Below, in pieces: positions 1-8,629 of a stretch of 64,000 bases of DNA (positions are counted from its first letter, which is position 1; the number at the start of each line of letters is the position of its first letter). The stretch covers positions 1-64,000 of the forward strand of contig JBFWUW010000025.1 in the NCBI GenBank assembly GCA_050247075.1, read 5' to 3'. Below the pieces are notes generated by a model, which saw only the letters and a program-made list of their open reading frames with translations, was not told the origin of the DNA and ran no database searches. The position numbers and the translations under genes are program-made. Source of the DNA: JBFWUW01 sp050247075 (GTDB lineage: Bacteria; Planctomycetota; Planctomycetia; Pirellulales; JBFWUW01).

Positions 1-8
1 GGTACTCC

Positions 9-97
9 GGGAGAGGGTTGGGGAGAGGGAGATGTGGCGAAATGGCCGCCATCAACCAAACCCTCACCCCGGCCCTCTCCCAGAGGGAGAGGGAGGT
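9..97. repeat. intergenic inverted repeat of the 'PHPGPLPEGEG' type
   Basis: Two imperfectly complementary arms lie in front of the first gene. The left arm is about 9-28 (gggagagggttggggagagg) and the right arm about 58-97, separated by a short loop. The right arm contains the palindrome ccctctcccagagggagagg. This is the kind of short GC-rich palindromic repeat often scattered between genes in planctomycete and other genomes; that last statement comes from general knowledge, not from a search. It may continue left of the window. Confidence 0.6.
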
Positions 98-213
98 TCC
101 AATGCGGAAGTTGTTTCGTACCGTATCTTTAGTTCTTCATCAATGCTGATGCCGCGGGATTGTTCCTTCGCGGACAGCATTTTTCCTCACGTCCGTTCGA
201 CCGAACTCTCAAG

Positions 214-1350
214 ATGTCCATTTCATCGACTTGTGCTTGCGGGAAGACCTACCGTTTGAAGGACGAATTGGCGGGCAAACTCGTCAAGTGTCCGGCGTGT
301 GGAGCCGCCATGCAGGTGCCCGCCGGTGCCGTGGACTTGCCTGCTGCCCGTCCGCCGGCTTCTCCGGCACCATCGGCGACAATGCCAGCGCCTGCCGCAC
401 CGCCAGTTTTATCAGCGCCGCCCGTGGCCCCTCCGCCGCCATTGCCCTCGATCCAATCGAATACCGGGCAGGGCAAACCCGCGTTGCCTCCGCTGCCGTC
501 GGCGGAGGCCGCGGCTTCGCCCTATCGGTCGCCGCAAACAGATATCACCCCCTACCGTCCGGAACCTCCCGCCGCATTCGGCAATCCGCTGCTGCCATTT
601 GCCAGGGACAAATTTTTGTTGCGGCAAAAGCTTCGCCTCATCGACCAAAAGTACGAGATTTGGGACGAACAGGGCCAGCCGATCTTGTACGTGGAGCGGC
701 CGACGCACTTTTTTCAATCGTTACTGGCCGCGTTCGGCGCGATAGCCACTGGGCTAATCGTGGGTGGAGCGCTGGTAATACCGGGGGCGCTTGTCGCCAA
801 GAAGGTCTCGGAACCGGTCGGCGTGGTGCTCATCATTCTGGCAATTGCACTGGCGATCGCCGCTATCGCCGCGGTCGGCGTGGTCCTGTCTCCCAAACGG
901 CATGTCCATTTCTACCACGACGCCAGCAAGGGCCAGCAAGTCTTGCGGATTCTGCAAGACAGAAAGTTCACCCCCATCAATGCCACGTATACAGTGCTGG
1001 ATGCGTCGGGCCAGGTCATCGCCAGGCTGCACAAAAACTATCTCTACAATTTCTTCCGCAAGCGCTGGTACATCTACGGTCTGGATGGCAGCGTGCAATT
1101 CATGGCGATGGAAGACTCGGTCGTCCTGTCGCTGTTGCGGCGCGCACTTGGGCCGATGTACGGCCTGTTGCGAACCAATTTCATCATCGTCCGCGGTGAA
1201 AACAGCGAAGACGAAATCGGCCAGTTCAACCGCAAGTTTACGCTGCTGGACCGCTACGTGTTGGATCTCAGCGACGACCCCCAACGCACCTTCGACCGCC
1301 GCGTGGCGTTGGCCCTGGGGCTGATGCTGGACACGGGCGAGCGGCGCTAG
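214..1350 (+). CDS. zinc-ribbon membrane protein with scramblase/LURP-one-like domain
   Basis: About 378 aa. The open frame extends upstream to 160, but the ATG at 214 is preferred because it places the zinc ribbon at the N-terminus, as in related planctomycete proteins. Residues 7-30 form the ribbon (CACG...CPACG). A Pro/Ala-rich linker of about 100 residues follows. Around residue 130 the sequence KFLLRQKLRLIDQKYEIWD resembles the beta strands of the Tubby-like phospholipid-scramblase/LURP-one fold. Two hydrophobic spans (about residues 170-195 and 205-230) are inserted into this fold, and the beta-rich part resumes after them. It is probably an inner-membrane protein. The lipid-scramblase relationship is a fold impression and the function is unknown. 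The gene converges on the DUF1028 gene with a 9-base gap. Confidence 0.6.
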   Translation: MSISSTCACGKTYRLKDELAGKLVKCPACGAAMQVPAGAVDLPAARPPASPAPSATMPAPAAPPVLSAPPVAPPPPLPSIQSNTGQGKPALPPLPSAEAAASPYRSPQTDITPYRPEPPAAFGNPLLPFARDKFLLRQKLRLIDQKYEIWDEQGQPILYVERPTHFFQSLLAAFGAIATGLIVGGALVIPGALVAKKVSEPVGVVLIILAIALAIAAIAAVGVVLSPKRHVHFYHDASKGQQVLRILQDRKFTPINATYTVLDASGQVIARLHKNYLYNFFRKRWYIYGLDGSVQFMAMEDSVVLSLLRRALGPMYGLLRTNFIIVRGENSEDEIGQFNRKFTLLDRYVLDLSDDPQRTFDRRVALALGLMLDTGERR

Positions 1351-1359
1351 GCAGCGCGC

Positions 1360-2175
1360 CTACTTGGCTTCCGGCGGGACTGGTTTTTGCCGATTGGGGC
1401 AAGGGTGCTGGAAGGGAGCCTTCCCCCCGGCCCAGGCTCCTTTGGCCTCGTGGTTGCTTTCGACGTACTTTTTGGCCAGGTCCAGCACGGCGTCCTCGCT
1501 CTTGTCGATTTGCAACTCGAACCACATCCCGTCCACACCGGCCTTAGCCACGCGAATGCCCGCCGCCAGCCGCCCGCGATGGTCGCCCCCTGCGCAGTCG
1601 CCGGCAATCAATGCCGCCACGAGCCGATCAGTAAGGCTGCCTTCGGTCTCTTCATACGCCGCGGCCATGGAAGTGATCACTTCGCGCCCGGTAAGTGTAT
1701 TTCCTTGGCAAGCGTAGAACCGGCCCGACATCGCTCCCCAATAAATTCCGGCCGGATCGGCGTCAGCCGGGTTGCGGTTGGCGGCCCGGCCCCGCATGTC
1801 GATGATGGCAAGCTGCCGCTTATCGCGGCGATCATCCCCCTTGAGCAGTTCGCCCAGCACTTCTTCCGGCAGCAGCCCCTTCTCAAGCAGATTGAGTGCC
1901 TGTTCGCCATAGCCAGGGTGGTGCCAGTGCTGCGTGCAAAAGGCCCCCACGCCCGCCCGCACATGCGGCACGACTTCGCCTACTTTGGGATACAGACTGG
2001 CGACCGCCGCGCCACATTCACCGCTCTCGGGATCGGCCGCCACGATGGAGAAGGTGTGGCTGACGCCAAAATCGGGAGCAAGCGGCTTGGTCGCCGGTGC
2101 TTCCGCCCTTGCGATGGGCGCTGTCAAGCAGACTGTCAGGCACAGCCACGGCAAGCAGGCGATTTGTCTTTTCAT
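1360..2175 (-). CDS. DUF1028 family protein (putative Ntn-hydrolase), secreted
   Basis: 271 aa with a Sec signal peptide (residues 1-24, cleavage near ARA-EA). The mature protein begins with HTFSIVAADPESGECGAAVAS and continues through GVGAFCTQ and the Asp/Gly-rich segment LIAGDCAGGDHRG. This is the full-length pattern of DUF1028, a family with an Ntn-hydrolase-type fold often linked to amide or peptidoglycan substrates. The N-terminal FSIVA segment is the expected start of the catalytic fold. The exact substrate cannot be read from sequence. It lies 12 bases downstream of the YbaK gene on the same strand, so the two are probably co-transcribed, but they share no obvious pathway. Confidence 0.8.
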   Translation of the reverse strand: MKRQIACLPWLCLTVCLTAPIARAEAPATKPLAPDFGVSHTFSIVAADPESGECGAAVASLYPKVGEVVPHVRAGVGAFCTQHWHHPGYGEQALNLLEKGLLPEEVLGELLKGDDRRDKRQLAIIDMRGRAANRNPADADPAGIYWGAMSGRFYACQGNTLTGREVITSMAAAYEETEGSLTDRLVAALIAGDCAGGDHRGRLAAGIRVAKAGVDGMWFELQIDKSEDAVLDLAKKYVESNHEAKGAWAGGKAPFQHPCPNRQKPVPPEAK

Positions 2176-2187
2176 GCGAAAGTTCCC

Positions 2188-2652
2188 CTATTCCGCGAAA
2201 CAGCCCAAGACCGGCCGTTCGACAGCCACATAGTCGGTGTAGGTCAAACTGATGGAGATGGCGTGGTCGCCGGCGTTGAAATTGATCCGTTCGTGTTCGC
2301 CCAAGCGGCCGTCACAGTACGTTGCCAGATGAAACAGGCTGCCGAAAGGGGGAATCGACCCTGGCGCCAGGCCGGTATGCTCCAAGACTTCGTCACGTTC
2401 CGCGAACCGCAGGCTCTTCCAACCCAAGGCCGCCCGGACGGCCTTGCTGGACAGTTTTCGATCCGCCGGCAATACGAACATGACGAAGGCTCCATCGGCC
2501 TTGCAGACTAGGGCCTTGGCGCCGCTTGCCAAGGGCGTGCCCCGGATTTCGGCTGCCTCGGCGCTGGTGAAAACCGGCGCATGCCGCAACACATTAAAAG
2601 ACACGCCGCGTCCCTTCAGCAGTTCTTCGATACGTTCAAAGACAGTCGGCAT
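2188..2652 (-). CDS. YbaK/EbsC-type aminoacyl-tRNA deacylase
   Basis: 154 aa, the normal length for a free-standing YbaK domain. These enzymes hydrolyse mischarged aminoacyl-tRNAs in trans. Visible features are SAEAAEIRGTPLASGAKALV with the conserved GAKALV..K strand, the LPADRKLSSKAV segment, and the late PPFGSL loop followed by an Asp/Asn-rich C-terminus. The amino acid specificity (Ala, Pro or Cys) cannot be decided. It is the first gene of a probable two-gene unit with the DUF1028 gene and is transcribed away from the DUF1501 gene. Confidence 0.85.
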   Translation of the reverse strand: MPTVFERIEELLKGRGVSFNVLRHAPVFTSAEAAEIRGTPLASGAKALVCKADGAFVMFVLPADRKLSSKAVRAALGWKSLRFAERDEVLEHTGLAPGSIPPFGSLFHLATYCDGRLGEHERINFNAGDHAISISLTYTDYVAVERPVLGCFAE

Positions 2653-2856
2653 AGTTTAGACGTTCGCCAGGGAAGTTAGCCAAGATGATAACCGCCATGC
2701 CCGGCCTCTGCGAATTTTCCAGGTGATTTATCGCATCCCAAAGAATAAGAATTCACTCAGCCTCTCAAATTCATTACAATCAAAGGACTGGCCAACCCGC
2801 TGATTTGCGGTGTTGCCCGCCTGCCGCGCGAACCTGCCCGCCCAGCGAGTATCTCC

Positions 2857-4332
2857 ATGAATGAGTTCCCTTGTGGCCGCATGCAGCGACGGACATTTCT
2901 GGCCGACTGCGGCATGGGGTTCACCGGGCTGGCCCTAGGTGCCATGCTCTCGCAAGATGGCCTGTTGTCTGGCCGCACCGCCGCGGCCAACGAGGCCGAG
3001 GCTTGGTCTCCACCCAGCGGGTTGCCGCACTTTGCGCCGCGCGCCAAGAGCGTGATCTGGTTTTGCATGCTGGGGGGGACGAGCCACCTGGAGAGCTTCG
3101 ACCACAAGCCGGAGATCGACAAATACGCCGACAAGACCTTTGATGAAACACCGCACGGCAAGGCTGTCACGGAGTCGCCCTTTTATCGCAAGAACGTGAT
3201 CGACTTCGCCGGTACGCCGCGCGACATGATGCCCAAGCTGTATCCCACGCAGATCGGCTTTCAAAAACGGGGGCAGTCGGGCATTGAAGTCAGCGATTGG
3301 TGGCCCGAGGTCGGTTCGTGCATCGACGATATTTCCGTTATCCGCTCGATGTGGACCACCGACAACGACCACGCCGCCCAGTTGCAGTTTCATACCGGGC
3401 GGCACATTTTCGACGGGTTCTACCCGTCCATCGGTTCTTGGGTGCATTACGGCCTGGGCAGCCTTAACGACAATCTTCCGCAATTCATTGTCATGGGGGG
3501 CGGGCCTGGCGATTGCTGCGGCGGTGTTGGTGCACACAGCGGCAGTTATCTCGGTCCTGAACACTCTGGCGTGACGCTGACGATCGATCCGTCTAGCCCG
3601 TTGCCATTTGGCCGCCCGGCGATTTCCGTCACGGAACAACAGCGGCAAGAAGAGTTGGAACTGCTGCGCGAGCTGAATGGGCTGGCGGCGGTGGAGTATC
3701 CGCGCGACGCCGCCTTGCGGGCCCGGGTCAAAGCCTACGAGCTGGCCTTTCGCATGCAAATGGCCGTGCCGGAAGTCGTGCGGCTTTCGGACGAAACCGA
3801 AACAACCAATCGGCTGTACGGCATCGACCAACCCGCCACCAAGAACATGGGCACGATGTGCCTGGCGGCCCGCCGCCTGGTGGAGCGCGGCGTGCGGTTT
3901 GTCCAGATTTACGACGATGGCTGGGACGCCCACACGCAGTTGCTCAAGAACCACAGCACCCGCTGCGGCGCGGTCGATCGGCCGATTGCCGCCCTGCTCA
4001 AGGATCTCAAACAGCGCGGGCTGCTGGACGAAACGCTGGTTGTGTGGGGCACCGAGTTTGGCCGCACGCCCGGTGCTGAAAAGTCGGACGGACGCGACCA
4101 CCATCCTTACGGTTTTTCCGTGTGGATGGCCGGCGGTGGTCTGAAAGGGGGCATTGTGCATGGCGCGACCGACGAGCTCGGCTTTCACGCGGTCGAGAAC
4201 AGGCACTACGTCACCGATCTGCACGCCACCGTTTTGCACCAGATGGGCCTCGACCCGCACCGCCTGGAAGTCCCCGGCCAGAAACGGCTGGAGATTGACT
4301 TTGGCCACCCGATCCATGAAATCATGGCGTGA
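2857..4332 (+). CDS. DUF1501 domain protein with Tat signal
   Basis: 491 aa. The N-terminus MQRRTFLADCGMGFTGLALG is a twin-arginine signal. It begins at the ninth residue, so translation could start at ATG 2857 or at ATG 2881. The mature protein has the DUF1501 pattern: SVIWFCMLGGTSHLESFDHK near the start, SDWWPEVGSCIDDISVIRSM, the central DGWDAHTQLLKNH, and VVWGTEFGRTPGAEKSDGRDHH near the end. The fold is related to alkaline-phosphatase/sulfatase enzymes, and DUF1501 genes are very numerous in planctomycetes. In many genomes they sit beside DUF1549/DUF1553 cytochrome-like genes; no such partner is present here. The function is unknown. Confidence 0.9.
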   Translation: MNEFPCGRMQRRTFLADCGMGFTGLALGAMLSQDGLLSGRTAAANEAEAWSPPSGLPHFAPRAKSVIWFCMLGGTSHLESFDHKPEIDKYADKTFDETPHGKAVTESPFYRKNVIDFAGTPRDMMPKLYPTQIGFQKRGQSGIEVSDWWPEVGSCIDDISVIRSMWTTDNDHAAQLQFHTGRHIFDGFYPSIGSWVHYGLGSLNDNLPQFIVMGGGPGDCCGGVGAHSGSYLGPEHSGVTLTIDPSSPLPFGRPAISVTEQQRQEELELLRELNGLAAVEYPRDAALRARVKAYELAFRMQMAVPEVVRLSDETETTNRLYGIDQPATKNMGTMCLAARRLVERGVRFVQIYDDGWDAHTQLLKNHSTRCGAVDRPIAALLKDLKQRGLLDETLVVWGTEFGRTPGAEKSDGRDHHPYGFSVWMAGGGLKGGIVHGATDELGFHAVENRHYVTDLHATVLHQMGLDPHRLEVPGQKRLEIDFGHPIHEIMA

Positions 4333-4588
4333 CCGTCGGCCCAATTGCCTTGGCCAACCCGTCCACGGGGTTGTTTGATCTGGAAAGGGTATGGGCACTC
4401 CGGGTGACTTCGAAGATCGTAAACAGGAGTAAGCTGGTACTTTGTCCAGGCTTGGTTACAGGATGCTAATGGCGGACGGGCCGCCCATGACACCCGTTCG
4501 CACGCAACTCTAACCCTGAGTTGTGACACAACGCTAGGTCCGCTGCGAAAAATCGCTCTGCAATCAACCAACCGCCGAGGTAACGCCC

Positions 4589-4876
4589 ATGATTTGCTTG
4601 CATGTGTTGCTGAAAGTCAAGAATCCGGCCGATGTCCCCGAAATCCGCGATCTGCTGGCCGAACAAGGCCGTTTGTCGCGGGCAGAACCGGGCTGCTTGC
4701 GGTTCGAGGTCTACCAGTCACAGAATGACGAGACCCGTTTTATCCTGGGCGAGCGTTGGGAGTCGCCAGCGGCCCTGGACGAACACCGCAAGGCCAAAGC
4801 CTACACGACGATTTATCAGCCCCAGGTCTTGCCGCGGGTGGATCGCGAGCCGCACCCCAGCACACTGGTGGAGTAG
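4589..4876 (+). CDS. antibiotic biosynthesis monooxygenase (ABM) domain protein
   Basis: 95 aa, the size of a single ABM domain (dimeric alpha/beta ferredoxin-like fold). The sequence runs from MICLHVLLKVKNPADVPEIR through EPGCLRFEVYQSQNDETRF to ERWESPAALDEHRKAKAY, with the canonical EPGCL and W.....L..H motifs. Members are small quinol or heme-degrading monooxygenases that use no cofactor; the substrate is not predictable. The start is supported by the ribosome binding site GAGGTAA about 6 bases upstream. It ends 4 bases before the convergent next gene. Confidence 0.85.
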   Translation: MICLHVLLKVKNPADVPEIRDLLAEQGRLSRAEPGCLRFEVYQSQNDETRFILGERWESPAALDEHRKAKAYTTIYQPQVLPRVDREPHPSTLVE

Positions 4877-4880
4877 TCCA

Positions 4881-5216
4881 CTAAGCGAGAACTTCCGAGT
4901 GGCCCACGTAGAGTTGCAGCACCTGGCTTTGCACCTTGATCGACCGCACCAGCACCCAGATTTGCTCGGTGGTGAATTCCCGCGGGTCGGTTTGAGCCAG
5001 GCCGTCGATGTCGTCGGTCATGGCGGCGTGCTGGTCGGTAGCCGCTTGCAGCCGCATGCCAATCTCGCGCCAGGCCTGCGTCAAAAGATTGTCGTCGGAC
5101 AGCAGCGACAGGTCATCGACATGGTTAGCCAGCAACAAACATAGCCGGGCCACATCGCGCGGCTGGGCCTCGGGTTGAAGGCGCTGAATTCTGGCGGCTA
5201 GTTCTTGGCAGTTCAT
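4881..5216 (-). CDS. conserved small hypothetical protein
   Basis: 111 aa from the ATG at 5216; the frame is open to 5264, but the upstream residues (PRLEWPPRPRHGTRL) look non-coding. It is a predicted all-helical cytoplasmic protein without signal or membrane segment. Recognisable stretches are CQELAARIQRLQPE, RLCLLLANHVDDLSLLSDDN and LVRSIKVQSQVLQLYVGHSE. I do not recognise the family. It is convergent with the ABM gene and separated from the helicase gene by about 300 bases. Confidence 0.55.
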   Translation of the reverse strand: MNCQELAARIQRLQPEAQPRDVARLCLLLANHVDDLSLLSDDNLLTQAWREIGMRLQAATDQHAAMTDDIDGLAQTDPREFTTEQIWVLVRSIKVQSQVLQLYVGHSEVLA

Positions 5217-5514
5217 CAATCGAGTTCCATGTCGCGGTCGAGGTGGCCATTCGAGACGAGGCAAGCCGTAAGTTCACCGCGCACGGCAAAGCCGGCGCGC
5301 GATACGGTTCTCACGGAATTCAGCGAAAGCGATTGATCTTCCGCTCCGTTGATTCGGAGCGATTTGGGCCCGGAAGATATGCGGCCGGGGTGTCGCGGCT
5401 CATTGTTGAGAATTCGCGGCGACATTTAAACTTTAGCTCAAGTTCCACCTACAGGCGGCTCTTGCCAAGGTTTTCCCGTCCTAACGGCAGGCAAACTCTA
5501 ACGGTTGTCCGGCC
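5217..5514. other. intergenic region, nothing recognised
   Basis: Between the small hypothetical gene and the 3' end of the helicase gene, both on the minus strand. No frame here has a recognisable protein, no strong T-tailed hairpin is visible and no repeat was found. It presumably carries the promoter of the small hypothetical gene. Confidence 0.4.
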
Positions 5515-7332
5515 TCAGGCCGCCAGGTCGATCGGCCCGCTGGGGCACTTCAGCTCAAACAGGCCGAAAACCTCCTGCTGCGACAACCCCAGCCCGCGTG
5601 GTGTGTGGGCGTCGGAGAAGATGGTGTCGAACAGTTCCCGCTTTTCTTGCAGCACCTGGTTGATGCGTTCTTCAATGGTCGCCAGGCTGAGGAAGCGAGT
5701 CACCGTCACCGGGCCGGCCGCCCCGATGCGATGCGCCCGGTTGATGGCTTGGTCTTCAATGGCCGGGTTCCACCAGCGATCGAACAAAAAGACGTACTCG
5801 GCGAACTGCAAGTTCAGACCCACGCTGCCGGTGCCGTAGCTCATCAGCAACAGATGGCAGTCAGGATCATCTTTGAAGCGCTGCAGAACGCCGTCGCGCT
5901 GTTTCGACGGCACCTTGCCGTGGTATTCCAACGGCCCAAACCGTTGTAAGTGGCCGCGCAGTTTTTCCAGCGGCTCTACCCATTGGCTGAAGACCAGCGC
6001 CTTGCGTCCACTGGCGGCAACTTCCTCCATATCGGCGGCAAGCCGTTCCAGCTTGGCGCTTTCGCCCGTGACGGGGTCGAAATTGCAAATCTGCTTCAGC
6101 CGCAGGACCAATTCAAAGACGTGATGGATGGTGGCTTGGGGGCCTAGTTCGGTCAGCCGCAGCACGCCTTCTTCCTCGGCCAGGCGGTAGGTGTCGCGTT
6201 GGGCGGCGGTAAGTTCCACATCGGCATCGCGGAACATTTTGGGGGGCAGGTCGGTCAGCACCTGGTCCTTGGTCCGCCGCAACACATACTCGGCCGCCAA
6301 CTGGCCCATCCGCCGCGGCTTCATCTCGCTGCTCAGGTAGCCGGGCGACAGAAACTCAAAAATGCCTACCAAATCCTCGGGGCTGTTCTCGACCGGTGTG
6401 CCGGTCAGCGCCCAATTGCGGCCGCGGGCGATCGACCGCACCACCTGCGAGGTGTTGCCGTGCCGGTTCTTAATGCGTTGGGCTTCGTCCAGCACGATCA
6501 AATCAAACCGCAAGCCGGGCTGCGTCAATACCTCGCGGTCGCGGTGCAGCAACTCGTAGTTGGCGATCCGCACGGCGGCATCCGGAAGATTCCACTGCCA
6601 ACGTCGGCGCGCCTGGTCCCCTTCAATCACCAGTAGCGGCAGTTCCGGGGCCCACGATTGGAACTCCCGCCGCCAGTTGCTGACCAGCGGCTTGGGGCAA
6701 ATCAACAGCACATTTTGCAGTTCGCCCGAACGCAACAACATGCGTATGGCGGTGATGGCCTGCATGGTCTTGCCCAGTCCCATCTCGTCGGCCAGCACCG
6801 CCGCGTAACGCGGGTACAAAAACGCCACCCCCTCTAATTGATAGGTGAAAGGGTGAAACGGAAAGTTCAACTGCTGGCTCGACATCCAGCTTTCGATCGG
6901 CGGCTGCAACAAGTAGAACAGCCGGTCCTGCAACTTGATCACGTCCCCCGGCGGCTTGATGCGCACGGTCCGCGCCGCCGCGATGGCCGCATCACTGTTT
7001 GTTGCCTTGGAACCGGCGGAACCCGCGGTACCTGCCGAAGCCTTGCCTCCGACCATCAAAGCAACCGGCCGGGCTGCTTCTTTAGGCGGTTGAAAAGCAA
7101 AACTCACGACCTTGGGGGGCTTGGGCTTGATCGCCAGGGAAACCACCCGCGGCGCTGCGGTCTCTGGCAAGGCCAGGGAATCGCCGATTTCGCATTTCGG
7201 CCAAAGTGCATCCCGGCTGAACGAGCAGGCAATCGCCGTGGCGAGCGAACCTGGCAACCGCACCGTTCCGCCGAGTACGAGCGACAGAGGCGCTGGAACG
7301 GGCCGCGGAGGAATGTCGGCCATGCTGGTCAC
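5515..7332 (-). CDS. SNF2/Rad54-family DNA helicase-like ATPase
   Basis: 605 aa from a GTG start; an ATG three codons later (7323) is an alternative. The first ~130 residues are low-complexity and Pro/Ala-rich. Helicase motif I is LADEMGLGKTMQAI near residue 185, motif II is the DEAQ box LIVLDEAQRIKN, and motif III is ALTGTPVENS. The C-terminal lobe has KALVFSQW, GSVGLNLQ and DRWWNPAIEDQAINRAHRIG, all diagnostic of Swi2/Snf2 enzymes. These are ATP-driven dsDNA translocases that remodel protein-DNA complexes. There is no zinc-finger SWIM domain, so the protein is shorter than many bacterial SNF2 proteins. Its first codon overlaps the stop of the upstream gene (GTGA), which indicates translational coupling to that unknown partner. 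Confidence 0.9.
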   Translation of the reverse strand: MTSMADIPPRPVPAPLSLVLGGTVRLPGSLATAIACSFSRDALWPKCEIGDSLALPETAAPRVVSLAIKPKPPKVVSFAFQPPKEAARPVALMVGGKASAGTAGSAGSKATNSDAAIAAARTVRIKPPGDVIKLQDRLFYLLQPPIESWMSSQQLNFPFHPFTYQLEGVAFLYPRYAAVLADEMGLGKTMQAITAIRMLLRSGELQNVLLICPKPLVSNWRREFQSWAPELPLLVIEGDQARRRWQWNLPDAAVRIANYELLHRDREVLTQPGLRFDLIVLDEAQRIKNRHGNTSQVVRSIARGRNWALTGTPVENSPEDLVGIFEFLSPGYLSSEMKPRRMGQLAAEYVLRRTKDQVLTDLPPKMFRDADVELTAAQRDTYRLAEEEGVLRLTELGPQATIHHVFELVLRLKQICNFDPVTGESAKLERLAADMEEVAASGRKALVFSQWVEPLEKLRGHLQRFGPLEYHGKVPSKQRDGVLQRFKDDPDCHLLLMSYGTGSVGLNLQFAEYVFLFDRWWNPAIEDQAINRAHRIGAAGPVTVTRFLSLATIEERINQVLQEKRELFDTIFSDAHTPRGLGLSQQEVFGLFELKCPSGPIDLAA

Positions 7333-7901
7333 CGGCTGCTCCCTTGTGCCTCTTGAATTGCTTCTCGGATCCGCGCGAAAGGTTCTTGCAGATCAAACTG
7401 CTCGTCCAACCCGGCCAACCGCTCTTGGACCAGGCGAGCGTCGCCGGCGTATAAGACATCGACGGAGAGTGCATTGCGGCCAATATGAAACACATCCTGA
7501 AATGCCCGGCGTGTACCCGGCGCATCGACACGAAAGGTTTTTCCCGAGCTGGCTGTATCCGTTTCAGGTTTCGCCGCGTCCTCGGTCGTGACAAGCGCCA
7601 GCGGCAGGCTGACGATACGGCGCAGCGCCAGTACCGCCGGCAGATCGGTGCAGATCACTTCCGCCTCGACCGACGCCTTCGATAGCAGCGTTTGGCCGAT
7701 GGTTTCACCGTACAGGAATGGATCGAGTGTCGGCCCATACAATATCTGCTGGGCACGGTTGGGTTTGACGGGCGTCGTGCAATGAAACTCCAGCGGTCGT
7801 CCGAGCATATTCAACAGCAGATAACCGCCAAACAGCCCATGCTGTTCGTGCTCGACCACGGTGAGAAATCCGATCGTCGCATTCGCCGCCGCCTTGGCCA
7901 T
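7329..7901 (-). CDS. hypothetical protein coupled to the SNF2 helicase
   Basis: 190 aa, cytoplasmic, no signal peptide. It begins MAKAAANATIGFLTVVEHEQ and carries FGGYLLLNMLGRPLEFHCTT, then a mixed alpha/beta region and a helical C-terminus (RIREAIQEAQGSSR). I do not recognise a named domain. The 4-base overlap with the following helicase gene argues that the two proteins are made together and may act in one complex or pathway. It is divergent from the gene at 8112. Confidence 0.65.
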   Translation of the reverse strand: MAKAAANATIGFLTVVEHEQHGLFGGYLLLNMLGRPLEFHCTTPVKPNRAQQILYGPTLDPFLYGETIGQTLLSKASVEAEVICTDLPAVLALRRIVSLPLALVTTEDAAKPETDTASSGKTFRVDAPGTRRAFQDVFHIGRNALSVDVLYAGDARLVQERLAGLDEQFDLQEPFARIREAIQEAQGSSR

Positions 7902-8111
7902 GCATCACTCCTTTTCGCTGGCTGTGCCAGCAACGCTGCCGATGTGCGTGCGCTATCTGCCCGGCTATTTCGAGGTGCCTACACACAAATCGAACCAAGT
8001 CCGCCACGGACTTGACGTTCGTTCGAGAAACCGCGGATTTGGCGGGCATGAACCAATTGCTCGACATTCTGGCGACTCTGTGCCTATACTGGAGTGATGA
8101 AAGGAACACCC

Positions 8112-8594
8112 ATGAAGCACAATGCTCAGCCACAAGCTGGATCGTTATTTACCCAAGTTGAAGTCACCGCCAGCACAGCGGGGACTTCAACCAACGAATA
8201 TACAAATGACCAGTCCGAACAAACGCGATTGCTGCGCGCCATGCTGACTGCCCAAGAGCGGCAGAACGAGTTATTGGAAGAACTCGTCTCGGTGGTTGGC
8301 ACGCAGCACCGCCAGCGTGCCTCGGAACTGGCTCAGTGGAAGCAAGCCAATCCGGCCTTGTCGCGAAACTGCCGCAAGGCGGCCGAAACGCTAGGCCAGG
8401 TCCACTCCGACTTTCTCTCGTCGCTGACGCAAGAAGTCGCCGAGAACTCCGAAGGTTTATTAGAGGGAGATTTCTTCCTCAACGAATTCGTCGATCGCTT
8501 TGGTCCGCGATTGGCCCACCTTAACGGCGTGCTTCAGGTGTTGTCTCAGTTGGGTGGGGCGGGCAGCCAGAACGCCAAAGCCAATCGAGCCTAA
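8112..8594 (+). CDS. conserved hypothetical protein
   Basis: 160 aa from ATG 8112, chosen because AAAGGA lies about 7 bases upstream; in-frame GTG 8094 and ATG 8097 are alternatives. The N-terminal 40 residues are Thr/Ser/Asn-rich and probably disordered. A helical segment follows (TRLLRAMLTAQERQNELLEE), then WKQANPALSRNCRKAAETLG and a helical C-terminal half with EGDFFLNEFVDRFGPRLAHL. It is likely cytoplasmic and oligomeric through the coiled-coil region. No function is evident. It lies 35 bases upstream of the alpha/beta hydrolase gene on the same strand, so they are probably co-transcribed. Confidence 0.6.
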   Translation: MKHNAQPQAGSLFTQVEVTASTAGTSTNEYTNDQSEQTRLLRAMLTAQERQNELLEELVSVVGTQHRQRASELAQWKQANPALSRNCRKAAETLGQVHSDFLSSLTQEVAENSEGLLEGDFFLNEFVDRFGPRLAHLNGVLQVLSQLGGAGSQNAKANRA

Positions 8595-8629
8595 AGCTGC
8601 CCGCTGGCAATACCGGTCGGGAGAACCCC

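Noticed and set aside
5515..7901. Phage-defence system around the SNF2 helicase
   Set aside because: Only two genes are coupled, and none of the usual companions (nucleases, methylases, DrmA/B-like or phospholipase genes) is nearby; kept only as an open question.
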